Below are positions 1 through 21,458 of a DNA stretch of 64,000 bases, piece by piece. The DNA is from Onthophagus taurus (lineage: Eukaryota > Arthropoda > Insecta > Coleoptera > Scarabaeidae), in assembly GCF_036711975.1 (NCBI RefSeq), contig NC_091972.1:6825001-6889000 (forward strand), written 5' to 3'. The notes under the pieces were generated by a model, which was given only the letters and a program-made list of their open reading frames with translations, had not been told where the DNA came from and searched no databases. Numbering within the stretch: the stretch's first letter is position 1; each line of letters starts with the position of its first letter. The position numbers and the translations under genes were made by a program.

Positions 1-77
1 TCGTAGCAAAACAATTGTTGAGGTTAGTAATTAAAAGAAAATTATTACAAATTTTTTTTAAAGTGTTTCTTTTAAAG

Positions 78-3000
78 ATCTAGTTATGGTGCTCCGACTT
101 ATTTAGCTCAAATGAGCATAAACGAACGTTTTTTAAACATTTGGGACGTTTTGATTTGCGGAAAACGCTGCTTAATCAACCAACACAAAGTTGTACCATT
201 TATTTATCACCAACAATTTGCAGCCGTTCAGTTCACATCAGAAGGAGCTATTTTTGTTCAAGATGTATTAGGCGATATCTACATGGTAATTAATTTAGTT
301 TAGAATAATTCTTAATAATTATGCTTACTTTTTAAGGTGAATACCGAATACAAATTAGATTTAGTAATACAATGGGGCGCAGTTGGAAATTATCGATGCA
401 GCTTAACTTGGTATAAAGGTGGAATACTAGCAAACGGGCCAGATAGCGAATTAAGAGTAATTAATCTTTTTTCCGATTTTAAAAATTTCGCAATTTATTT
501 TTTTAGCACTACAAAAAATCTGGGAATTGGATATGCGATTGGAAAATAAAATTAACCGTACCTGTTATTAAAGTTTTAGCAAGCATTCGAGACAATTTGA
601 TAGCTTTAAATGAATACGACGATATACTTTACTTCGATAACCATCTTAACGATTTCGTAACGTTACGAGAACACGAAAGCTTTTTCAACGATTTTTGTAT
701 CCTTTATCCTGTTGGCGAAATTATCGTAACTATGGCGCGGAATCAAGAGATTACAGCTTGGGAAGTTTCGACTGGAAAGATGCTCGATTCGATGACGCTT
801 GGCGGTCCAGCGTTGTCCATCGCTGAAAATCCGAATTATCCTTATTTTGCGGTCGGATTTGGGCATGGTATGCTACAGCTTTTCTCCATGTATAAAGCGA
901 CCACGATAAAACTTCTGGCATCGTTTCATTTGACAAGGAATTCTTTGTCGAAGGTTGCTTTTGTTGAATCTGGTATGTTACTTATTGCTGCTGATATGTC
1001 TATCGGAGAATTTTTTGTTATTGAGGTAAGCTGAAAACATTTTTAAATATAAGAAACAAATCTAAAAAGTTTAAATGCTTATTATACAGTGATACAAGAT
1101 TTTTTATATTGTTATAGGGTAGACCTGGATCAAAAATGCAAATAGTAGCAACTTGTTGCGCAAACAGACAAATCGCCGATTTTATTTTGGTGGCATCACA
1201 AACTTGTTTTCGTTTGTTTGCTTTAAACGTTACCTCAGATAAATTCGTAGCAGGAAATGTTATTACAAGATTTTGTGTGATACGAGATAAACCATGTCCG
1301 AACGTAAAAGATTATTATATAGAAAACAATAATTTATACACGAAATTATACGCAAATGAAACTCCGCTTCGTGACAGAATTTTCTACGCTCAACCAATAA
1401 ATAGTAAAAGTCTTCATGAACTTGAAGTACGTCGTGGTCACGATTATGCGAGATTCACAAACAAAATTCATAGTAAACACCAAATGAGAAAAATTATTTA
1501 TAATTTTTCGGCTAATTCGATTATATCGTACGGTTATGATGGATTGGTCATAACAATGGATAAGAATTTCGAATTTAAATACTGCATTATGATTCATCAT
1601 CGATTAGATGGTGGTATTGTTAAAGCGTACGAAGATCCATTAAGAAGTCAGGTGATCGCATTAGGAAGAAATAATACTCTATGTTGTTTAAATATGACAG
1701 ACATTAAAGTCACCGAAGACCAACGTAACGCATTACGTGCGAAATTGGACGATGAAAAAATGGTAACTATGTTCCAAATGCCGACGTTTGGATTTTTACC
1801 AAAAGGTGATTTGGCGGGAAAAACATGGCTCGAAGTGGAAGAATTAAAACTGTATAGTGATGAATTTAAAAAATGCGAAGAACAGAAAAGCGCAATTATG
1901 AAACGATTTAAGTTAGTTAAAAGCGAATTAAAAAAGTTGTTGACGAAAAATCAACAAGGTCCGGAAAACGAACTTCTGGATATTCAAGATTTTAATTTGG
2001 ACTTGGAATTCAAAAACCAAATGATCGCGGATAACGTTATAAAATGTAAAGAAACCAAAATTTACTTGGAAGCCTTGATTGTTGCCCAAGATAATGTCTC
2101 AAAGTGGATTAAAAGTTATTGTTGGGATCCGATGAAAGTTCCAGGCAAAACCATTTTTGGAATCTTTTCGGCTATCGATGTCGAAAATTACACTTTATTA
2201 CCTGACGATAAAGGACAAGAACAAATCTTGAACTATATTGAGCAATATCGGGACATTGAAAAACTAATGGCCAGTTGTGACATTTTTGAACCATGGAATC
2301 CAATAGATCCTGAGTATTAAAAAAACACACACAGAACTTACATTTTTTATCACCATAACAAAAGATAGTTTTTTCATGAGGGTTATGCTTAATTTTATAG
2401 ATAATTCAATTAATTGAGTTAATACAGTAACTGCTTCAACTTTGTAGGTGGTACTTTTGTATTCGTTACAGATACAGATCGCTGAGAAATTTGACTTGTA
2501 ATTTTTTTCACAATTTTACAGCGCCAAAACGTTTTGGAAGTCATTGCCGTTTAAATCTTTTTGCAGATATTCAAGATATTCTTCATTAAATACTAGATCA
2601 TCATCTGTGGCGCTACAATCTCGTGTGTATCTTGACCTCCTAAAGTTTCCTCCATCATTCATCCTTATTCCGTGACCTGTTCTCCAGCCTATAAATCCAC
2701 CTTAGCCATGTCTCCTGTTACCCCAAGAGTTTAGGCCTTCCTTGTGGTGTAATATGCATAATCCTTCAAGGCATATATGTATCTGGTGTTCGTTCCAGAT
2801 AGCCTATGAAATTTTTTCTACCCTCACTGATAAAACTATAATCCTATAAACAACTATTTTATAACTAATAACTAAAATCAATTACTTTTTTATAGCGATT
2901 TATGGGAATTCACCAAAAAAGCTCCGTGCATTGCTAAAGAACAAGAAGAACAAACCATTATGGATGATATTGATAATGATACCGATTTAGTGCAGGAAGA

Positions 3001-5825
3001 TGCCGATACGTATCCATCCAAAGAAACTCAAGCCGCGTTAATGGGCTCATCGACTCATCAATTTGTCGATCTGATACCAGGACATTACGATCAGAGACAA
3101 ATTCAAACATTTTATCAAAGCGAATACGAAACTTTATTATTAAAAGTATAGCAAAAGAGAATGAATATCATAGTCTACTTTTTCTTAATTTGAAAAAAAT
3201 ATCTTTTAGGCGGAAGAAATTAAATTGATGAAATATTTTAACAAAGAATTCGACGCTGTTATGGCAATTAAACAAAGAGACATGAAGAATCTGCTCGACA
3301 GAAACGCTCGTTTAAGGGTTATCATATCGGAATTAAACTTTTTTACCGAACAACAAACCGATATTTTTGTTGTCGATCCAGTTTGGGATCAAAAAGAGGA
3401 ACCAGATAAAATTTTGGAAGTCACCGATGATGAGGTTAGAAAAAAATCTCTATTAGCACTAATATTTTCTACTTTTCCACCATTACATTTCATTTAATAT
3501 AACAACAAAAGAAGCTGTTAAAATCTATATTTCTAGATGATTATAATTCTAGATAACCATAACACCGTACATTTCACCAAGTCAACAAGCAATTTTGGAT
3601 GCCGAAGCGGCTGAACGCGAACGAATTCGTCTTTTATTGTTAGCAGACGATTTTAAAGAACGTGCTTTAATGAGAATGATGAACGGCGTTTTGGAAATTC
3701 GTTGGGAAGATGAATTAAGAAAAGATGTTCCGTTACCGAAATGCGTTATTGAGAAAAAACCGGAAGAGTTTAAGGAGGATGATTTGCGCGCCATCAGAGA
3801 CTATGAAGAAGCGGTGAAATTTTTGGAAAGCGAACGATTACGTTATCGACGAATGTTGTGCGCTGAATACGGTCAATTAGGAACGTCAGTACGTGAAAGC
3901 GTTGTTAAGTTTAACAATCGAATTGGAGAATTGTTATTAGAAAAAATTAAAGTCGATGCCGCTATCGATGCTGAATGTTTGAAAATACATCGAATGAGAA
4001 TAATTAATATGAAAAAAATTGAAAGCAATGAAAAGGAAAAGGAGCTTTTGTACATATCTTTTTATGTGTAAAGATTAATTACTTATTTTATACGAATTTT
4101 AGACAGGCGATTAGCAATAATGATCAACTTCTGGAGGAATTGCAGAAATTAATAAGTACTCTTCCGGAAAGTATCTCGGAGATTAACGTTGTTATGGATG
4201 CTTTACACGCTAAAGAGAAACTGCTTGAGAAGGTTTTCCGGCGGGATATTCAAGATGTTAGTCCAGCTGCTCAAGAAGTAGCTATTAAACTTTATAAGTA
4301 AAAAAAATCCTCATTAAAGTTAAAACGTTACATTATTTTTTTTTTGTTAATAGAAAAAGACCAAAAACTAATTTAAAAACAATTACTACAGCATACGTTT
4401 TACAAGAACTTGCTCGATGCGTTGTAACCAAAGGACGTTCTGCGGTTTTAGGAACAGAAGCTTTAGAATTTTTACGAGCAATGGATAATATGGATTTATA
4501 TGTGGGAATTCCAAATGCCGTTGATGAACATTTATACGAAGTTGTTTGTAAAAATAGAAGGTTAAAAATTGAAAGCGAATTAAAAGTAAGTTATTATTAA
4601 TAGTAACACAGATCTGTGTTCAAAGTTTAACTAATTTTCTGCGTAGAACTATAATCCGATTTTGAGATATCTCAAAATCATAATGATGATGGTCCAATTC
4701 TAAGTTCAGATTCTGATTCCACACAGAAAATTACTTCGGAAATGATCGTCAGCGATCCAACAACAATCAACACAAATTATTTTTGTATTAAATATTTTTA
4801 ATAGATTCGTGGAACATCATTAGATATTGCAGAAGCGGAATCAACAGTGGCAGCTTATCAGAATATGTTATTAAAAAAGAAAGAATATGGTAGGCAATTA
4901 CAAAGCGATTTAGCAACTTTAAGAAATGATAGATTAAATGCCGCCGAAAATATGGAATTACAATTGATGATTAAACAAGGTTACGTTGAGTTAATTCAAA
5001 CTGGAAGTATTTCCGATTTTTCCGATGCCATTTTAATATGTAGAAAAGATGTGGAGGATATCAATGATATTATTTTGGTGATACCGTTAGTTTACAAATA
5101 AAAACGATTTTAATAACTTTTTAAATTTATTTAGAAAGGTGGTAATAGAAAATTAAAAGTAATGCGAGATGGCATGGCGTTTAGAAGAGGTATCTTAGCA
5201 ATGGAATGGACTCATAAAAAGATGAAAATGCAAATTACTGATTTAGAACACTACTTAAAAGAAATCGAAGCCGTCCAAGTAAAAATTGAATAGGAACCTT
5301 CACCAAGTTTAATTTTCTTTAAAGTTTTCATCTTTATAGGTTACAAAAGATGTTCAACAGTATTTACGAGCGAAAGCAAGGGGCGATTCCCCCGATAAAG
5401 GGATAACTTTTGAACAAGAAGTTCAATTGGTTAAACGTTCCTTTGAAAGAATCATCGAAGAAAGGCGACAACAAGTCCGCGAAATTCAAAAGAAAATTGT
5501 TTCAATTCGTAAAAACTCAAAAATCATTGACAAACAAATTTCGGATATAAATGTTGACGTTTGTGAACAAAACCTTATAATAGATCGTGAAGTTTTAGAA
5601 AAAGAAAAGGAAGTTGTTCAACAAAGGTATTCTCCTACAAAACTATATTAAATAATAATAATAATATATTCGCTATTTTTTTTTAGAACTAATGCTTTGA
5701 TAAAACGTACAAAATTAATCAAACAAATTCAAAGCAACCACAACGAAATTTTAGTTTTACAAACAGAATTGGAATTACTCAGATTAAAAACATATCCAAC
5801 ATTAAAATATAAGATATTTGAATAA
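78..5825 (+). CDS. CFAP43-like cilia/flagella protein, C-terminal part (5' end outside window)
   Basis: The C-terminal 1427 codons of a large WD-repeat plus coiled-coil protein matching CFAP43 (WDR96), an axonemal protein needed for sperm flagella and motile cilia. I read 13 exons: 78-285, 337-456, 507-1025, 1118-2313, 2896-3145, 3210-3434, 3553-4049, 4103-4297, 4354-4585, 4805-5077, 5135-5278, 5340-5626 and 5687-5825. All join in phase without stops. The first part has beta-propeller-like sequence, for example GYDGLVITMD. From about 1830 it becomes charged helical coiled coil and ends with LELLRLKTYPTLK, a family-like C terminus. The family is about 1650 residues, so N-terminal exons lie before base 78. 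The exon ending at 2313 uses the donor GA|GTATTA, avoiding a stop at 2318. CFAP44 is a related alternative, but the C-terminal layout favours CFAP43. Confidence 0.82.
2314..2895 (+). other. Long CFAP43-like intron with a decayed coding relic
   Basis: This intron is about ten times longer than its neighbours. On the minus strand, about 2790-2530, it reads as a Gly/Arg-rich stretch followed by an acidic segment (DDDLVFNEEYLEYLQKDL), broken by one in-frame stop. It looks like a retro-pseudogene fragment of an RNA-binding-type protein. I cannot name the parent. Confidence 0.4.
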
Positions 5826-5932
5826 ATTATGGAGATGATTTTAACTTAACATATAAACAATGCCAAATTGGGCTAAAAATTTCATCAAACCATATTTTTT
5901 AATAAAAGATGTTTAAAAAAAATTAAATTGAG

Positions 5933-6980
5933 TTAAAATTCTAAAGTACTTTGTAAATGTCTTTGAGTAAAAAATTCGTGTCGTCGTTTAGCAACGGATT
6001 TTTTCTTTGTTGGTGAAAAAAACGAAGTGATGCTGGAGTTTTTTAAAACTTCTCGACTTCCATCATCTTCATCTATATGTTCCCATTCGACGTAATAAGT
6101 TGATTCATCTAAGATCTTCTCAGCGGTTGACCAACTAAATCTTACTAAAGATGGAAAACCAAAAACCAAATCGCAATTTTCCGCAAGAAACTTTTTTGTT
6201 ATTGGATCTATAAAAATTTTGAAATAATTTAAATTAATTTTTTATTCATATTTTTTACCTCCTGGATATCCACTTCCAAATCCATCTTTCGGCGTTTCAA
6301 TTTCATCATGAAAATCCCATACTTTTAATGCATGATCACGGGTTACTTTAGCACAAATACTAGCAGCCGAAACGATTGGATAAGTCGAATCAGCTTTTTT
6401 CGCCACAGTAATTTTATATTCAGGAAAAATACTTAAAAGATAATCTTGATATTTTTCTGGTTTCCCCACTGTATCTACATAGATGTGCTCAATGTTAACA
6501 CCAGCTGATTTAGCTGCTTTAATTAAACCAATCGCTGAATCCATTGAAACTTGATTTAAAGAATGTTTACTTCTACTCAGCATGCAATTTGATATGTAAT
6601 TTGGCGAAATCACATCAATAGCCCAACCTATGTGGGATTCGGCACAAATCTTTTCGAAAATCATTTCTCTAATTTCTTCTGTTAAGACTTTTGAGTCGGC
6701 ACATTGCAGTTCTAAAAGTTTACCTACTTGGTTAGTTGGGCAAAAAGCGGTGCCATAAACCATCGGACCTATATTTTAATGTAATGATTTATTAAATTTA
6801 TTTTATGTTATTGATATTACCTAAAACTGGTCCTCGTCCTGCTTCATCAATACCCAAAACACACGGAGATTCTTTGCATATATCAGGAATGTTTGTTATG
6901 TACTGATTATTCTTAGAATTATCTTGATTACTTAAATATTCATCTAAAGTTTTTAAATTTGATACTTTTAAATCACTCAT
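5933..6980 (-). CDS. Ribonuclease H2 subunit A
   Basis: Catalytic subunit of RNase H2, which cleaves RNA in RNA-DNA hybrids and removes single ribonucleotides from genomic DNA in the nucleus. Three exons: 6821-6980, 6259-6768 and 5933-6207, giving 314 residues (human protein 299). Exon 1 ends inside the active-site motif [12 protein letters not shown], which supplies the catalytic Asp-Glu pair. Further catalytic Asp residues are in HIYVDTVG and in [18 protein letters not shown]-like sequence precedes the third exon. The C-terminal tail carries SSITSFF, resembling the ITSYF segment of the human protein and a PCNA-binding PIP box, then a basic stretch and RHEFF. The start is the only ATG before the catalytic motif. 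About 470 bp separate it from the divergent SPATA7-like gene, so the two may share a promoter region. Confidence 0.93.
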
Positions 6981-7452
6981 TGTAATGTATTAATAAAGAG
7001 GTATATAAAAAAGTGAGGTTAGTTTCCTTAAATTCAAACAAGGTTCAAACGGAAGAAATTTAATAAAATTCCGATAGATGGTGATAGGTGAGATGTCATA
7101 ATTGTCAAAAGGTTATGTGAAATTTTGATTTTTGAATGGGATGTTAGGTGATTTCAGAATGCAAAAAACTAAAAGTAGATGCAATTATCGTTTATGAATC
7201 AATTTAAAATTACTTATTAAAGTAAGTATACAATAAATTCATAACGTTTTTTAAACAAATATCAAGAAAAAAATTAATTTTTAAACATTCCCGCGAAATA
7301 AGTAACCATAGCAACGTACATTCGATAAAATTACAAACACAACACAAGTAGGAAGAATAGAGAATATTTTATAACATTAATCTTTATAAAGTTGTAAAAA
7401 TAGATTTTAAATATAGTTTATTTACGAAAGTGGATAAAAAATAAGTACATAA
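6981..7452. promoter_or_regulatory. Bidirectional intergenic region between RNase H2A and SPATA7-like gene
   Basis: A 470-bp AT-rich spacer between two divergent start codons. No TATA box at a convincing position and no ORF is seen. A shared promoter is inferred from orientation alone. Confidence 0.4.
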
Positions 7453-15875
<8,423 letters not shown>

Positions 15876-16254
15876 CAAATATATATATACATATATATAT
15901 TAAGATTTTAGTGATGGTGTAAAAAAATTATTGTGTGCAAAATTAAATAATTTCTTAAATTTTAAAAATATCCATTTTGGCCTCTGAGAAACGTGTATTT
16001 TCCAGACGTTAAATAGATATACAAACATACTATTTGTAATCTACTAGTAAAAAAGATTTTATGAAAGAATAAACAAAAATAAAGAATGAAAATTGAAAAT
16101 CATTGTGTAAACATGGCATCACATAACACATTCCTATTTCTATTTATACAGTTTTGCGTTACAAGATAAGATAAGTTCAATTTCTTCTCAGTTATTCTTT
16201 ACTATTTATTTGAAGAAGTCCGTTCTGAATAAATATTTAAAAAAAAATTTAATA
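15876..16254 (+). other. Spacer between SPATA7-like 3' end and second P450
   Basis: AT-rich sequence holding the SPATA7-like 3' UTR (possible AATAAA signals near 16070-16080) and the promoter of the downstream P450. No further gene is seen. Confidence 0.5.
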
Positions 16255-19199
16255 ATGAATCTTTTACAGGAAGTGTTTTTTACATTTTTTCTAGCTGTGA
16301 TTGTTTATTTTATTTTTGAATGGATTACAAGAGACAGAGTAAACAAAATTATTAATAAAATTCCAGGACCTATAAGAGTGCCTATAATTGGAACTACTTA
16401 TAGACTATTTTTATTCCCAAAAGAAGGTAATATTTTAAAAACAATTTTTCTCGAAATCTAAACTTATTTTTTTTAGAACTTTTTAAGAGAGCAAAAGTAC
16501 ATCTAAGAAATTATGGCCCTATCATAAGAACTTGGCTCGGTAGTACTCCTGTCGTCCATTTATTAGAACCTAAAGACATCGAGGTACAAAGAAACAAAAG
16601 AAAAGTTAATTGATATTAACAAAAAAATATTTTTTAGTTAATTTTGAATAATTCTGTGCAAATAACTAAATCATCGATGTATGATAGCGTCCGTCCATGG
16701 TTGGGGGATGGTTTATTAACTTCAACAGGGAAAAAGTGGTTCACTCATAGAAAATTAATAACACCAACGTTTCATTTTACCATTTTGGAGAATTTTATGG
16801 AAATTTTCGTCGAAAAGAGCAAATTATTAGTGACAAATTTACAAAATAAAACCATTACGGAAGTTTTCGATTTATATCCACACATTACAAATTGTACATT
16901 AGACATTATTTGTGGTACATAATCAAAAAAATTATAAATATAAATTTAGAACCACTCTATATTACAAATTTCTTTTAGAAACGGCTATGGGAATACAAAT
17001 TAACGCAATGAGCGATCCAAATAATGAATATGTGAAAAATGTTTCCCAGTAAGTATTAACGCAAATGTTAAAATTTCTCAAAATAATTTCTTTTCTTATT
17101 TTGTAGCATTACTAAAGAAACCGTTGATCGTTTAATGAAACCCTGGTTACACCCCGATTTTATCTATTATAAAACCAACCAAGGTAAACGATACAAAAAA
17201 TATTTATCAAATTTGCACGATTTTACAACCAAAGTAATAAAAGAACGGAAAGAAAAATTGATTACTAAATCCAAAACCGATCAAACAAACGAATCAAACT
17301 CATCTGAACCGGATGTAATCGGTGGGAAAGTTCGGAAAGCGTTTTTAGACCTTTTATTGGAGTCTCCCATTAATTTAACCGACATGGAACTAAGAGAAGA
17401 AGTGGATACTTTTATGTTTGAGGTTTAAAAAATATCTTGTAACGTTTATTTTTTAATATCTAACGTTTTTAGGGTCATGATACAACAACGGCAGGTATAT
17501 GTTGGAGTTTATTTTTATTAGGAAATCACCCCGACATCCAAGAAGAAGTGTTTCGGGAAATTACCACCGTTTTTGAAGAGTCTAATGATGGTGAAACTTT
17601 AACCATTAACGATTTAGGAAAATTAAAATTGTTGGAACGGTGTGTTAAAGAAGCATTGAGACTATTTCCAAGTGTACCAACAATAGGGAGGAAGTTAACC
17701 AATGATGTTAAATTAGGTTATATTTTTAGTCTACTCAGTATATTGTAGACATCCTTAGTTCTTTTGTAAATATAATTAGCTGTATGGGCTAAACCCGAAT
17801 GTTTACAATTCTAGGCCTAGTGTTAGTTCTACTTTTTATTCATTAAAAATATACCACAATCTAACACTGAATAACAATTAAAACTAGACCTAAATCTAGA
17901 AACGTTCGGATTTAGCCGCACGCCTTTCAAGACGGCTAAACCCGAATGATTCTAGTTCTAGTATTAGTTCTAGTTTTAATTCAATAAAAATATGCAACAC
18001 AGTGATATCTAATGCTAAGTAGCGCTACCTAGCACTGTCACTAGAACTAAGATTTGACCTAGAACTAGAAACATAATATAATAATATATTATTATTATTA
18101 TATTATTGTGTTAGTTTTAATGATAGTGCTAGTGCAAAACTAGGACTAACACTAAACCGAGAACTAGAAACATTCGGATTTAGCCGCACGTCTCTCAAGA
18201 CGGCTAAACCCGGATGCTTCTAGTTCTAGGTCTTGTGTTTGTTCTAATTATAGTGCTAGTGCAAAACTAGAACTAACACTAGACCGAGAACTAGAAACAT
18301 TCGGATTTAGCCGCACGTCTCTCAAGACGGCTAAACCCGAATGATTCTAGTTCTAGGTCTTGGGTTAGTTGTAATTAAAGTGCTAGTGCAAAACTAGAAC
18401 TAACACTAGACCGAAAACTAGAAAAATTCTGGTCTAAACCCGAAACTTTCTAGTTCTAGGTGTAGAGTTAGTTCTAGTTTTAATTCAATAAAAATATACA
18501 ACGCAGTGATATTTAATGCTAAGTAGCGCTACCTAGCACTGTCACTAGAACTAACATTTGACCTAGAACTAGAAAGATTGAGGTTTAGCCGTCTTAAGAG
18601 ACGCATAGCTAAACCCGAATGTTTCTAGTTCTAGTTTTAGCTCAATAAAAACATATAACACTCTAACGTTAAATAACAAAAAAAACTATAGCTTACACTA
18701 GCACTAGAACCATACAGATGTAGCAATCATCTTAGATTCTTTCATTCTTAATCTATTCCAACTTTTTAATTCAACATTTTATTATTATTTTAGAAAAATA
18801 CTTACTTCCTGCTGAATGTACTATAAACCTACAGATTTTCTTAGTACATCATGATGAGAAAATCTATCCGCATCCAGAAAAATTTGATCCTGATCGATTT
18901 TTACCTCATAATATAAAAAATAGACACCCTTATGCTTATATTCCTTTTAGTGCCGGACCTAGAAATTGTATAGGTAAGTTATTTTAAATTTATAAAATTA
19001 ATTAGGTTGAATACAAATATTATGAAACATTTAAGGACAAAAATTTGCAATGTATGAAGAAAAAACTATACTCGCCTACATTTTAAAACATTATAAAGTC
19101 ACCGCCATTGAATCCCAAGAAACAGTTAAACCAATGATGGAATTAATTTTAAGACCTAAAAATGGTCTTTTAGTCAAATTAGAATCAAGAAAATCTTAG
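16255..19199 (+). CDS. Cytochrome P450, CYP4-type, second copy
   Basis: Complete 509-codon paralogue of the nested P450. Exons 16255-16426, 16477-16583, 16638-16914, 16979-17048, 17107-17422, 17473-17716, 18794-18973 and 19036-19199 have the same eight lengths (172, 107, 277, 70, 316, 244, 180, 164) as the first copy. It keeps the N-terminal anchor, [23 protein letters not shown] and the haem-binding [10 protein letters not shown]. Proteins differ at scattered sites (for example [11 protein letters not shown] here against [11 protein letters not shown]). The start used is the in-frame ATG at 16255, which matches the paralogue. Intron 6 has grown to 1077 bp by insertion of palindromic repeats, against 55 bp in the nested copy. 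It is convergent with the alpha-tubulin gene at 19378, whose stop lies about 180 bp away. Confidence 0.93.
17785..18730. repeat. Array of palindromic dispersed repeats in P450 intron 6
   Basis: The largest copy of the family. About six head-to-head units, each with arms like CATTCGGATTTAGCCG and CGGCTAAACCCGAATG around a CACGTCTCTCAAGA loop, are linked by CTAGTGTTAGTTCTAG and AATTCAATAAAAATATAC spacers. A near-palindromic (ATA)n tract lies at about 18070-18110. Its absence from the paralogous intron shows that it was inserted or expanded after the P450 duplication. Confidence 0.85.
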
Positions 19200-19377
19200 A
19201 TACTATGTAAAAATTTACCATTAATGTGAACAAATCAAAAAATTAAAACAAAGTTATTCTGTTCAAATTCAAAAATTTATTTTTTCAATACAAATCTCTT
19301 CAAATTACTAATTCATTAAAAATTAACAGCATCAAAATTGATAACAATACATAATAATGAAAAACAATTAATTTCAC

Positions 19378-21261
<1,884 letters not shown>

Positions 21262-21354
21262 TTTGCTTTAAAGGTTTTCTTAAAAACGACGAGAATTTAG
21301 AATATAACCAGTATTACGGTTAAGTCGAAATTCGGCGGACAAAGACCTTCGACA

Positions 21355-21410
21355 ACCAACTGTACAGATATTTCGGGTGTACTCGTATATATACCTTTAG
21401 TGACGTCACG
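21355..21410 (-). promoter_or_regulatory. Core promoter of alpha-tubulin copy A
   Basis: On the minus strand: a TGACGTCA palindrome (21401-21408), then TATATATA (21386-21393), then a probable initiator around 21361 within ACAGTTGGTTGTCGAAGGTC about 32 bp from the TATA box. The order, spacing and downstream sequence match the promoter of copy B. Confidence 0.7.
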
Positions 21411-21458
21411 CCAAAATAGTATGCTACGATATGATTGGTTCTTTGTACCGCCGATCTA

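Noticed and set aside
2314-2330. Stop at 2318 as the end of the CFAP43-like protein
   Set aside because: A GA|GT donor just before the stop joins in phase to an exon at 2896, and the coiled coil continues for 3.5 kb.
17785-18730. Palindromic units as hammerhead ribozymes
   Set aside because: I could not find the conserved CUGAUGA and GAAA core in the right order; only simple hairpins are present.
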